NCBI GenBank assembly: GCA_008933995.1
Contig: WARS01000054.1
Coordinates: forward strand, 3,277,001-3,341,000
Reading direction: 5' to 3'
From: Datnioides undecimradiatus
Lineage: Eukaryota; Chordata; Actinopteri; Lobotiformes; Datnioididae
Length of the DNA stretch: 64,000 nt
The notes under the pieces are model-generated. The model was not told the origin of the DNA and searched no databases. It was given only the letters and a program-made list of their open reading frames with translations. Below are positions 45,483 to 57,410 of this stretch, piece by piece. The position numbers were made by a program, and so were the translations under genes. Position 1 is the first letter of the stretch; every line of letters begins with the position of its first letter.

Positions 45483-48175
45483 CAGTTGATGCAAAAACTG
45501 TAAATTGGTTTGATCGTGGCCCTGTAACGGCTGGGTGCATCCTTTCACCTGCACCAAGGTGTCATGTTGGAGGGTCAACATGAAAATTTTGTGCCCTCAA
45601 ATGATTAGTTATTCCATAAATAACTCATGTATGCACTTAATATACTTAAAAGAGGTTAAGTAACCTTAATTAATAATAATTAATACCTAGGCTGAAATGT
45701 GCTGTTGCTGTCATTGCACATGCAGCGCATTCTCTTTGCAGAGGCCTTGACGTACTGTGGAACCTTGAAGCTGAGTTTCTATTTACTGAGTTACATTCAC
45801 ACTATCATCAAATTTACATATTGAACAGAAAATCCCATAGGACGAGTTCTTGTTGATGAGTTGTTGTTTGTTTCAATGATAACTCTTTTTGCCCCCTCAT
45901 TCTCAAATGCAATGTGCAGACTAAACCAACCAAAACTGAAACTCTGACCGGTTCATATTCCGCTCATTCATGTGACTCCATTGTTGTAGACTTTTCTTTA
46001 AAAACTCATTAATTAGATACATTGTTGTTTCATTACCATGGCCGCACATAGTGTTTGTTTAAACCTAAAGTCATATATACCATCCTGCTCTCCAGGACAC
46101 AGCAATGGACAAACTGTTTATGGGTACAACTAACTAGACACTACATCCTCAGTCAGACTGTCAGATCATAGGCATTAGATCATGCTTAATTAACGCAGGT
46201 AAAGCATGAACCAAAGCTGAAAAAACATTGAATCATTAATACCTCAGTGATTAATAGAGAAGAGAGAAATACTGCACCAATGATGGCATGTGTGAGATTT
46301 AACCCAGCGGGATTAACAGTGCAAGAGCTTCTGTTTTTAATTATCTCCATTATGCTGTAGGGTGGTAGGCACCATGCAGCTATGATGTCGTGTCATGTTA
46401 TTGCCAGCTTGAGAAGGTTTCGACAATAGAGAGCATACGTGTTTGTGCACTCTCAGTCTGCACTGGCATAATAGAAAGAAAACAGTCATCAGCTAAGTCC
46501 CTGATCTTGCACTGTATATGGCATGAAAGCCACCCGAAGATCCTGAAGGATTGCCTGTTTTTAATTATATGACAAAAGCACAGCCGTTTCTTTCAACATG
46601 GTCGTGCCTTTCCAGCCATTGTTGCGTTACTATACAGTAAACAGTGGTAGAAATTGTAGTAGATGATCTCCGAAGCAGTTTTTAATACATCTATAATCAT
46701 GCCATATCATCCTGAGCCTTGTTCTGTTTGTGTTTGGATGCGGCGGGCTCCTCGACCTCCTACACTTCCCTCTCCGTAAATGCTTGCTGGGAGGCATTTT
46801 TGCATAAGTAATGCAGCTCAGTGCGCTTTTCAATGACTGTCGTGTCTGCTCCCCGGCTCATGTTGGTGTTGACACTGCTATTCATCTAGCGCAATGTGTC
46901 TTCTGTATATTGTGTACGCACTGCTGTGAGGAGGGTGTGTGGTTATGACGGGCACTCTGCAGCAGCAGATATTCCAGTTCTACAGTGAGTGTACCTGTGT
47001 GTGTGTGTAGCCCACAGTGTCTTAAATGGCAGACAGACTTAATCCCATTGCATTTTCTCTGCTAAACAATCCAATTGCATTTCATTGAGCCGCCCTGATT
47101 GATGTATTTATATCAGGATTCATACTGCGCCGCTATTGTAACTGAACTGTGCATGTGGGAAACAATAGATATTAAATGGCTGAATCTGATTTTGAAAGGC
47201 GGTTTGATTACACTCACTGCCACTTAAATTTAAGACATTTCTTAATTCTCTGTTGAACTTTAAAGCAAGAATGTGGAATGTTACGTGTGGTGTTGTGTGC
47301 CTGAGTACCTGATCTTTTATTATGCTGGAGTGACTAAAAATGGGCTGTGTTAATCAGTAATGAGTCATTCCTCTTGGTTATATTGGCCATTTGTTTGCAG
47401 TTGATTATAACAACATTACTGTGAAGACGGAATTTTTCAGACAATAACTTTTATTTAACAGAAACGAACTTATTCTAGGTTTTTATTTTCTATTGAATTT
47501 ACAGTTTTTTGGTGTTTTTATAATTAGTTGAAGTACTGTACGTGCTGCAGCTAGAGGAATGCCAACCTGGAGCATTGCCAAGCAACAGTTTTGGTCTTCC
47601 AGTGTTTCCTCATTAGAGTTACTATATCGGTGTTAGTCAGCGGTTGTAACGACGCCTGACCCTAAATTTAAATTGAAATGAATAAATTATAAAGTAACAT
47701 TTGAAGCATCTGTGCTGTATCTGATGTATTTAAAACCCAGAGTGTTACACGCATAGCGTCTTTTTGCACTGCTCCAGTCTTCTACTGTGATGTCTGCTTT
47801 GTGTGAGCCGCAGCCAGGCTAAAGACACCAGTCATACAGATTTGATCAGAATATTAATTCATAGAAGTGTGCCTCTGTGGTCAGTAAATATATTAAGTAG
47901 TAAAGATATGAATCCACCTACAGAACCACTCTGCAGGCTGTTGTAAAACATTTCATCTTCACCATCATCTTGCCGAAATATGAGCTTGTTCACTACGTTG
48001 GTTTGTAACATATTATCTTTGTTTTGCAAGCATTCTGATGAGCTAGCATTGCGGGGTGAGCATGTTAGCATGTCGTTGTTAGCATTTGGCCCAAAGCACT
48101 ACTGTGCCTCAAAATAGAGAGTTAGCTAGCGTGGCTGCAGACACAGTTTCTGTCTATGACAAATTAGCATCAAAC
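45483..48175. other. Intron 9, unique-looking block
   Basis: There is no transposon signature or exon. From about 46180 to 47430 the sequence is free of simple repeats and rich in TTAATTA, ATTGAT and TTTATAT words, like regulatory or conserved non-coding DNA. That is an impression only and was not tested. Confidence 0.4.
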
Positions 48176-48698
48176 TGTCACAGTTCAGTCACCCAGTTCA
48201 TCCAGTTCACCCAGTGGTTTTCCGTTGACCCCGCCTCTGCCTTACTCAGCCTGCCAGCCACTCTCACCTTGTCAGCCAACTCAACTCACCTGTGCTCACA
48301 GCTGCTCCTTATCACATGCAATCAGCCCAGCATATATTCACCAGCTTCACACTCACTACTTGCCAGATTGTTCTTTGCCATGCGAGACATTCCAGCGTTC
48401 TTCTGCCTGATCTCCCGGTACCGACCTTGCCTGTCTCCGACTCCCCTGCTTCGTCTGTCTCTTGGTAATACGTCTCAGTCTTCCGTCCCTGACCAAGATT
48501 TCTGCCTGCTCTTCATCGGATTGTTTGCCTGTGCTGTTTGCCTCCCTGGTACTGAACCTCTGCCTGCTTTGACCAAGCTGCCTGCCACTGAGTTTTTGAA
48601 CTGTCTGCTTGTCTGACACATTTTCATAAAACTGTTAAACTCTCCATTGGTTCTGTGTCCCTTTGTGCTGCAACTGGGGTCATCCACCACCTGTTACA
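48176..48698 (+). mobile_element. 5' LTR of the Ty3/Gypsy element
   Basis: The segment begins TGTCACAGTTCAG and ends CACCTGTTACA, giving inverted TGT-ACAG / CTGT-ACA ends. It has a TATA-like CATATATT near 48330, then a C/T-rich part (CCTGCC words) typical of fish Gypsy LTRs. The internal part starts directly after it with GTACAATCTGGCC and an ATG at 48716. The long + frame inside (48086-48616) is an accident of C/T-rich sequence. Confidence 0.68.
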
Positions 48699-49690
48699 GT
48701 ACAATCTGGCCAGACATGGACCCAGCAACCACCTTCGCCACAGAATCAGATTGAGAGGATTGAGAGTATGCTCACGCTACATGAGCAGCAAATGGCGGAG
48801 GCTGCTGCACACGCCAGACAAACTGCGGAGGCCCATGCCTAAGCCTTTGCAGTCCTCTCTGACTAGTTGCAATGGCTCCACTTGTCCTCCTTCAGAAGTC
48901 CCATTCTCCACACCTGAACCTCCTGCTCCAGCTCAGCCACAACCCAGGATGATCTCTGAGCCACGGGTGGGAACCCCAGAGCAATATGATGGAAACCCTG
49001 AACTCTGTGGTCCATTCCTGACCTCCTGCTCCTTAATCTTCAGCCTGCAGCCATACACGTTTGCCACCGAGAAAGCCAAGGTTGCATATGTCATCAGCAA
49101 CCTGACAGGCAGAGTCCTCCTATAGGGAACAGCAGAGTGGGAGAGGCAGACTCCCGCCTGCGCATCATTCCAGGCCTTCTCTGAGGTGCTACGCAAGGTC
49201 TTCAGGTTGGGAGCTTCTGGTTCTGACGCCGCCTGTGATCTGCTCTCCCTGTGCCAAGGGAACCAGTCAGTGGCTGACTTCTCCATCGACTTCCAGATCA
49301 GAGCCCATCAGAGCGACTGGAACACCATGGCACTGCGAGACACTTTCCTGCATGGTCTAGCAGACCACATTAAAGATGAACTGGTTTCCTACCCTCTACC
49401 TTCAACACTTGATGGAATCATTGAGCTCACTACCCAGCTGGACCTCCGCATCTGGGCAGGCAGAAGGGAGAGGAGACAGAACACCACTGATCGTCTCACC
49501 TCAGCCCGTTGCTCAAGTTCCTCACCTGCTTCCAGCTCCTCTTCACCTGCTACAGCCAATTCTGTAGAGCCAGAACCCACGCAGTTGGGCCGCACCAAGC
49601 TTATGCCTGAGGACTGGAGCGAGCGGTCAAGCTGGACATTTAATTTCTCACTGCCTGTTAAAAGGCCAGGCTCACCAGTGAGGGAGGGAG
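48699..49690 (+). pseudogene. Ty3/Gypsy gag, broken
   Basis: Gag-like sequence includes ISEPRVGTPEQYDGNPELCG, then SFQAFSEVLRKVF, DFSIDFQIRAHQSDWNT and FLHGLADHIKDELV, matching the capsid region of fish chromodomain Gypsy elements. Lesions are a TAG at 49123-49125 in an otherwise continuous frame and stops or shifts between the ATG (48716) and about 48790. The CCHC zinc knuckle expected before PVKRPGSP is lost. It cannot make functional Gag. Confidence 0.8.
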
Positions 49691-52600
49691 TCCTGGTGAG
49701 TCACACGGCAGTAAAATCTTCCTCCTCAAGCTTACGTCCCCTGCTGCAAGTCAAGTTCCTCCTCCCTGGTGGTGCACACACCCTGCCCACCTTCATAGAC
49801 TCGGCCAATGCCAATTGCCAATGTTATGGTTGAGAGCTTGGCCATACAACTGGGACTAGGGAGAGTTCTGCTCAACACCCCGATCCCCGCCAAAGCCCTG
49901 GATGGCCATCTTCTGGGGACTGTCACTCACCAGACTACTCCTGTCCACATGCTGTTCTCCGGTAACCACCATGAGACCATCAGGTTTCACCTCCTGCCAT
50001 CTTCAGACATTCCCCTGATCCTAGGCTACCCTTGGATCAGCCCCTACATTGACTGGACCACAGGGGCCATCCTCGGTTGGAGCAACTCCTGCTGCCAGGT
50101 CTGCCTTAGAGATGCCTCCATTCCCCAGCATGCAACGCACCCCAGTTCCTGTCCTGACCTGTCCAGATTCCCGGCCGAGTACCATGGAGGTATTCAGTAA
50201 AGCTAAGGCAACTTCGTTACCCCCTCATCGCCCATATGACTGCTCCATTGACCTGAAGCTTGGTATGTCACTTCCCAAGGGGCGTCTGTTCTCTCTGTTG
50301 GGTCCTGAATGGGAGGCCATGGAGTCCTATATAAATGACTCCTTGGCTGCCGGTATCATCCGTCCTTCATCTCTCCTGCTGGGGCAGCATTCTTCTTTGT
50401 GGAGAAGAAGGACAAGACCCTGCGCCCCTGCATTGATTACCGGGGCCTCAATGACACCACCATAAAGAACCGGTACCCTCTTCCCCTCATCTCCTCAGCC
50501 TTTGAGTTACTTCAGTTCAATTCAATTTTATTTATATAGCGCCAATTCACAACAAAAGTCATCTCAGGGCACTTTACAAACAGAGCGGGTCTAGACCACA
50601 CTCATTACTATTAATTACACCCAACAGTTCCACCATGAGCAAGCAGTTGGCAACAGTGGCAAGGAAAAACTTCCTTTTAACAGGCAGAAACCTTGGGCAG
50701 ATCCTGGCTCTAGGTGGATGGCCATCTGCCTTGACCGGTTGGGGGGGGAAAGAGAGAGAGACAAGAGGGGGAGAGAGAGAGAAAATACATCTTGTCGAAG
50801 ACAGAGATACGGGAGTACATAACTGTAGACGACAACCGGCAAAATGGTAGGACAACAGAATCCTAACTATGGCAACTATTTACAGTACAATATAGAATAA
50901 TGATGATAAATGGCAGCAGAGGACACGGGGCAGGTCAGTGGAGCCACAGATCAGATGTTCGGCTCTGGAGCCACAGGTATCCGTAGAGAGAGACCAGAGA
51001 TAAACAAGCACAGTACTAGGGGCCACAATCTTCACCAAGCTTGACCTCCGTAATGCGTACCATTTTGTCCGCATCAGAGAGGGGGATGAGTGGAAGATAA
51101 TATATATTATAAATATTTGGTGATGCAATTCGGCTTCACCAATGCCCCAGTAGTCCTTCAGGCCTTGGTCAATGACATCCTTAGGGATATGATTAACAAG
51201 TATGTTTTCTTCTATTTGGATGACATCCTCATTTTCTCAAAGTCCCTCGAAGAGCACATTCACCATGCCCAGACTGTCCTGCAACGCCTGCTAGAGAACT
51301 CCCTTTTTGTGAAGGCCGAAAAGTGTGAGTTCCACACACAGTCAGTGTTGTTCCTGGGTTACATTGTGGCCCAGGGTCACCTGGAGATGGATCCAGCCAA
51401 GGTGAGAGCAGTGGTGTCCTGGCCACTCCCTGAAAGCCGTAAGCAGCTGCAGCGTTTCCCTGGCTTTAACAAATTTAACAGTTGTTTCAGCTGCAACTAC
51501 AGCTCCATCGCTGCCCCTCTCATAGCCCTGACATCCTCCAAGACTTCCGATAGTCCCACTCTGCAGATGCTGCCTTTCAAACCCTGAAGGACCGCTTCAG
51601 TTCTGCACCCATCCTCCAAGTCCCCAACTCAGAGCGACAGTTTGTCGTAGAGGTGGATGCTTCAGACGTGGGTGTGGGGGCTGTCCTGTCCCAGCGAGCA
51701 GCCAGTGACCAAAAGCACCACCCATGTGCCTTCTTCTCTCTGCGTCTTTCTCCAGCCGAGAGAAACTATGACATTGGCAACCGGGAGCTTCTGGCTGTCA
51801 AACTGGCCCTGGAGGAGTGGCAGCACTGGCTGGAGGGAACCATGCAGCCCTTCCTGGTATGGACTGACCACAAGAACCTGGAGTACATCCGAACTGCTAA
51901 GAGGCTCAACTCCTGGCAGGCACGGTGGGCCCTCTTCTTCACCAGGTTCAACTTCACCCTCTCCTACAGACCCGGCTCTCACAACGTCAAACCTGACGCT
52001 TTGTCCCGTCAGTTCCAGAGGGAGGATGATGACACCAGTGCTTCAGACACTATCCTCCCATCGCCATGTGTTGTGGGAAATTGAGGAGAGGGAGAAGGCT
52101 GCCACCGAGGGTCAAACTGGTCCTAGTGCCTGCCCAACAGGCCACCTATTTGTTCCTGCAGCTCTGAGGTCGGACATACTCCAGTGGGCCCATGCTTCAA
52201 GGCCATCCTGGGATCCAGAGAACTCGTGATGTCCTTCTGCAACGTTTCTGGTGGCCCACATTACATGAGGACACCCGGGAGTATGTCAATGCCTGCCAGA
52301 CCTGCAACCAGAGCAAGCCATCGCGCCAGGCCACATTTCAGTGGACTTTGTCACGGGCCTACCACCATCGGATGGGAAGACGGCCATTCTTAACATTGTG
52401 GACCGCTTCTCGAAGATGGCCCACTTTGTGGCCCTGCCAAAGCTCCCATCAGCTAAAGAGACAGCCCAGCTGCTCCTCAACCATGTCTTCCACCTGCATG
52501 GGATTCCTGTGGATGTGGTCTCAGACAGAGGGCCCAGTTCTCCTCAGTGTTCTGTTGGGAGTCCTGCAGCCTTCGGGGAGCCACTGCCAGTCTGTCATCC

Positions 52601-53563
52601 GGGTACCACCCTCAATCCAACGGCCAGACAGAGAGGATGAACCAAGAAATGGAGACAGCCCTCCAGTGCATGGTATCCCAGAACCCATCCTCTTGGTCCT
52701 AGCATCTGTTGTGGGTGGAATATTCCCACAACTCTGACCAGCTCTGCCACCGGTCTGTCCCCCTTCCAGTGTGCCTACGGTTACCAACCAACCACCTCTC
52801 TTTCTGGCCTGCAGAAGCCTCTTGCCCCTCAGTCCATTCCTTCCTCCGCCACTGTCGTCGTACCTGGGCCTGTGCTAGGGCATCCCTCCTGAAGACAGCA
52901 GACCGGTACTCCTCAGCAGGCAATCGTCGTCGCTCTCAAGCTCTCGTGTACCAGGTGGGCCAGAAGGTTTGGCTCTCCACCCACCCGACCTTCCTCTGCG
53001 TGTGGAGTCCAACAAGCTAGCTCCCAAGTTTGCTGGACCCTTTGTCATCGAGAAGGTCATCAGCCCTGTGGCAGTCCGGCTCAAACTCCCTCGGTCTATG
53101 AGGGTGCACCTGACTTTCCATGTGTCCAAGGTCAAGCCAGTAAACGAGAGCCCACTGGTGCCTTCTGCTCCTCCTCCATCTCCTCCTCGCCTCATTGACG
53201 GAGGACTCAGGACACATCATCCACTCTCGACGTGGAAGAAGATGCCAATATCTCATCGATAGGGAGGGCTATGGTCCAGAGGAAAGATCCTGGGTCCCTG
53301 CTCGACACATCGTGGACCTGCAACTCATCTGAGACTTTCACCAGCAACATCCGGACCAACCCTCCCACAGCAACATCGGCAGGGGATCTCGTCACAGGTC
53401 ACCTGCTGCCAGCCCTTCCACTGCACCGGACCTGAGGGAAGACTCCCTGTCTGAGGAGGAGGCAGTCTCCTCTGAGGAGGAGGATCTGCCAGCGAACTTG
53501 CCTTCCTCACCACCTGAGGACAGTGAGTTCACGGGTTCTCCAGAAGTTTATTACTCCATTTGA
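49691..53563 (+). pseudogene. Ty3/Gypsy pol (PR-RT-RNaseH-IN-chromodomain), broken by insertion and frameshifts
   Basis: The order is protease (about 49740-50200), reverse transcriptase (about 50220-51590), RNase H (about 51600-52080), integrase (about 52140-53070) and chromodomain (about 53215-53335), ending at TGA 53561-53563. Protease has FIDSA in place of a D-S/T-G site, then a shift. RT is split by a 503-bp insertion (50516-51018). It has lost a few codons near 51095 but keeps YLDD (51213-51224). RNase H has VDASDVG and WTDHKNLEY. Integrase keeps ACQTCNQSK and VVSDRGP but shifts frame near 52180, 52350, 52560 and 52960. The chromodomain reads [16 protein letters not shown]. No 3' LTR follows. 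It is inactive. Confidence 0.85.
50516..51018. mobile_element. Dispersed teleost repeat inserted into the Gypsy RT
   Basis: The insert begins TTCAATTCAATTTTATTTAT then ATAGCGCCAATTCACAAC, and holds GCAAGGAAAAACTTCCTTTT and GGCCATCTGCCTTGACCGGT. These words are very common in fish introns. It splits the RT frame between ...FELLQ and [12 protein letters not shown], which otherwise join without loss. The family name is not certain. Target duplication is absent or very short. Confidence 0.75.
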
Positions 53564-56500
53564 ACCAGGTCATCACAAAATATATATATTTTAAATGATA
53601 GTTAGCATACAACTGATAATGATGAATATCATCAGTATCACCTGTAATAAATCTCGACAGTGAAGCGTACACATATAAGATGTCACACAGACAGACACTT
53701 CATATTCTTCATATGCTGGTTTCTGTGGCTCTGCTGCCAGTGTGTTTTCCTCTGATGAGCAGTGTGACTGCTCGCCTTCATGTGTTGTTTTCTTTGCCTG
53801 CAAGAAAACAATGTCATCACAGCGGTCACAGTCGATTGGGCATCCTCTGACAGCAAACCTTATAGGATCTGAAATGTAAACACCAGTTTGGTAACATGTG
53901 TGTGAGTGTGTGTGTGGGTGCGCTTGATATGACTGTTCACACTGAGGATGCATGGCAGAAATCAGATACGCACATATGAAAATGGCCCAGTCACAATTGA
54001 TAAGACCTGATTCCGTGTGATTGGTGTTGTTCACAACATGTGTCAAATATGAGCAAACTCACCTACCCACACACACACCCACAAACATGCACACACATGT
54101 ACACATGATTTATATCAATCTTCTCCTCTCACCTTTGACATATTTGCTATCTTTTAATAGCAAATCTTTCTGTTTATGACACTGCCAAGGTCACATTGTC
54201 CTTTTAATGTCATTCTTGGTTTTTAAATGAAACTGCCTCCAGTCTGTCCAGATACATCTTGTGTAACCACTCTCTCTAGCTGTTTGTAGCTGGAACTCTG
54301 GGAAACTTTTGGCAAAAGCAGACCCGAGGATACAAAAGAGATCTCTGTGAAAGGAACAGATATTTAGAAAGTCTTAACTGGGACTGAGTGTGGAGTTAAG
54401 GCCGAGGCTCCAGTGCCTCTCCCCTCCTGTGTTCTCCGCTCACCACCTCTCGTGTTGTCTTTCTCTGGGTTTCCGTCTTTCTCAAACACACTGTCTCTAC
54501 AGCACATACTGCCTTCTCTTATCTCTTCTCTTTCTCTCACCCCGCCTCTCACTCCCTTTCTGCTCCTCTCTCTCATTGCACCCACAGGAGCTTTGCTGTG
54601 TCTTTGAAAAAAACACTGTTAGAACTATTGCTTAGCACTATGATTCACAACTAGTATGGTAGCCTGCCAGGGCCTGCAACCTGCTGTGCTCAATGGAATA
54701 CATTTAGCTCTGCCTGATATTCTCCTTCAACTGCTGAACTACATTTGAAATGGGCCGAACTCTGTCAGACAAAAGCTACACTGTAATATGATTGTATTCC
54801 AAATACTGTCGCAGTAGCTGCCCACTATGATTCCAATCCACCACTATTTATCATTGAGCAGGTCCACTGGAGTCGCTGTGGTTAAGTGCTTTGCTCCATG
54901 GCACATTAGTCACTGACAAAGCAGCGCACTATGCATTTAGCTTTCTAAAACACTCTCTTATGGCCCTTCAGCCCTATAGGTAGCTCCTAAGGCTTCATTG
55001 GAAACAATGCTAACCTGTTCTAAACTTGTATGCATGGACAATCAGCAGTTGGACCAAAGCATACAGCATTTCTTCCCTTCCAGATGTTTGAGTAGATATC
55101 AGTGTATGCACAGAGGCTGAAAACAATCTAGGATGTTAAACATTATAAAATACACCCAGGTGCTGTTTAGTGTATTACACACATTTAATTAATGCAGGTG
55201 GGAGTTTTGGCTGGATTGATACCGTACAGGTTAGGGGGCCACCAACAGAATTACCCCTGATGTCCAGCAGGTGGGCTAGAAGCTGTTTCACCACTATGCT
55301 GGGGTCTGCAGTGTCTGGGGGCATCAGTCAGTGAAAAAGCCACAATCACCATTTAGCAAACTGTAGTTAAAGTTGTCACAGAGAGATCGAGGCTCCTCCT
55401 CCTCCCGGCTTTAGAACATGCAGCCTGTGACAGGAGAGGTTAGCCACACAGGTCCCTCGGAGAGAAGGCTTTTCTGTTTCCTTTCTGCTTTTTCTAAGAA
55501 TGCAGAAGCACCTGCATGCCCGACAGGGAAGACTGATTCTGGCAGAAAATCCTGCACCCTGAGATAAATTCCCAAATGCTTCCTTTGCCAGGCTGAGGCA
55601 GCAGACAGAGGTGGAGGGTTCTGCATCGCGTGCGTTCACATGATGAACGTTGCAGCTTTGAAAATGCAAATGTATACATATTTATTGTCAGTTGTCCTAA
55701 AATGATTATTTTGCTGTGTATTTAATCTAAGGTTGTTTTGGAACAGTACACATGAAATTGGCTGCTAATGTGTCTCGCACACCTCTTTGTGAGATGATTT
55801 AATAAATACAAACAAAACATTCAACGCTGGTCTGAGAGAGAAAGCAGAATATATGCACGTGTCCACTGTGCACAACGTTTCCCATGAAACAGAATATATT
55901 AATAACAAGAAAGAAAGAAAGATATGTGAAACCCTGTGCTACACATAGAATGTAATGTACACACATCCAGTGGACCCCTGAGGATAGGATTTATTCTAAT
56001 ATTGATCTAGTGCAGCTAATTAAATACAGTCTGAACAGCAGCTGTTCATATCCTGAGCTGGACCATAGTGGCAGACACTAATATAAGATAATACAAGATG
56101 AATTAACATCTTTATATGCCAACATTTATTCAGAATTTTTCTGTATTTTTGCCTCGTGGAGTGAATGTGTACCTGCTCTAACATGTCGGGGCAGTTAGAG
56201 TTAGAGTTGGGAAAATGGGCAAAACCAAAGAATAAGATGAGCGTTTCTCCAGAGAACAGAGAGGACAGATGTTAGTCGTCGCTGTAAAGCTGCAGACCAC
56301 TAACCACAGAGGCCGTGTGTCAGATGTCACACGTCGGGTCTGATTGAAGTTGTCCAAAACGAGCTGAACATTATACTTTCATGCAAATTCACCACAGAGG
56401 TTTGAGGTGCTAATCCCCCGTCGGGTGCCATTCAGAAATCTGTTACTGTTAAAAACAACAGAAAACTGATTTTGTCCTCTTCTGTGCTACAACAGAAAGC

Positions 56501-56799
56501 ATGGTGCACATGAACATGCCATGTTTCCATTCAAGCCATGCTGTGTTATCTGAATGTGCAATTGGTTTGGCCTCTTGGGGGCAGCAGAAGCAAATAGTGA
56601 AGACAACATTGACTTATTATCACCCAACATTTAGTTGCAGAGTCATAAGTCATCATATTCCCTGGAATATCTTCTCTTCAGCATCTGAAAGATGCACATG
56701 TGTCTTGGAATCGCCATCATCCATAGTACTGACTCAGCAAATCACAAACGAAAGTCTGCTGTAGCCGCCGTGGCCACCTCCCTGCTGTTATACTGTTAT
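53564..56799. other. Intron 9 downstream of the Gypsy element
   Basis: No 3' LTR and no recognised gene. It contains a short (GT)n run near 53898-53917, a (CA)n patch at about 54070-54105 and T/C-rich sequence at 54410-54590. A minus-strand frame (53591-54046) has CAG sites resembling acceptors but no recognisable domain. Confidence 0.5.
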
Positions 56800-57410
56800 A
56801 TTGATATTACAGACACTGTTCTCTCCAGCACTCAGATCGCACTCATCTAACATATCTCATTTTACACAACTTTGTGCAGTTACGGTGTGCCACAGGGGGT
56901 CTGTGCTTGGTCCTACACTTCTTTCAATTTGCAAGTTGCTCATTGTTAATTCAAGTAACAGTTACAAGCTACATTCCCATTTCTATGTGTGACGCATCAG
57001 CTGGTAAAAATAGAAGGTATTAGCAAGTTATAACTTGTGCAAAATACCACTGTTGAATATTAACTAGAAATGTTGATATTACTGCATATAATTTCCTTAC
57101 GGTGGCTCCTACACCCTCTAGATCTAACAAGACATGCAACATCCAACCTTCCTCCTCTAGCCACCTCTCCTACACCTGCTAAGGTTTTATGGTCTCAAAA
57201 TGCTGGTCTCCTATTCCAAAGATGAGTAAAACATCACTGAGCCACCAAGCTCCTCATCTTTACATTTGTCTTCCTATCAAAAACTCCATAGGTTAGCTCA
57301 GTGGATTTACTCAAAACTAAACTCAAAACACATCTATTTCCTTCAGTCTCACTGTCATCAACCTAAAATACTAACCTATATCTACACAGTTGATCGCACT
57401 GTCTGTAGGT
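56800..57410 (+). mobile_element. L2-like LINE relic
   Basis: RT-type words survive in shifting frames: YGVPQG and then GSVLGPTLLSICKL (56880-56930), which corresponds to the GVPQGSVLGP motif. Near 57309-57363 the C-terminal LLKTKLKTHLFPSVSLSST is followed by a stop. The distance between them is too short for an intact element, so there are internal deletions. It is old and inactive. Confidence 0.62.

Noticed and set aside
48086-48616. A 176-codon + frame
   Set aside because: It lies almost entirely inside the Gypsy LTR and reflects the C/T-rich composition.
51657-52229. Alternative-frame open reading over the Gypsy RNase H
   Set aside because: The adjacent frame carries the RNase H motifs. 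This one is its shadow.
53591-54046. A 151-codon minus-strand frame with CAG acceptor-like sites and a Cys-rich piece
   Set aside because: No domain could be named and no partner exon was found nearby. It starts in CA-rich sequence. Kept only as a possible chance frame.
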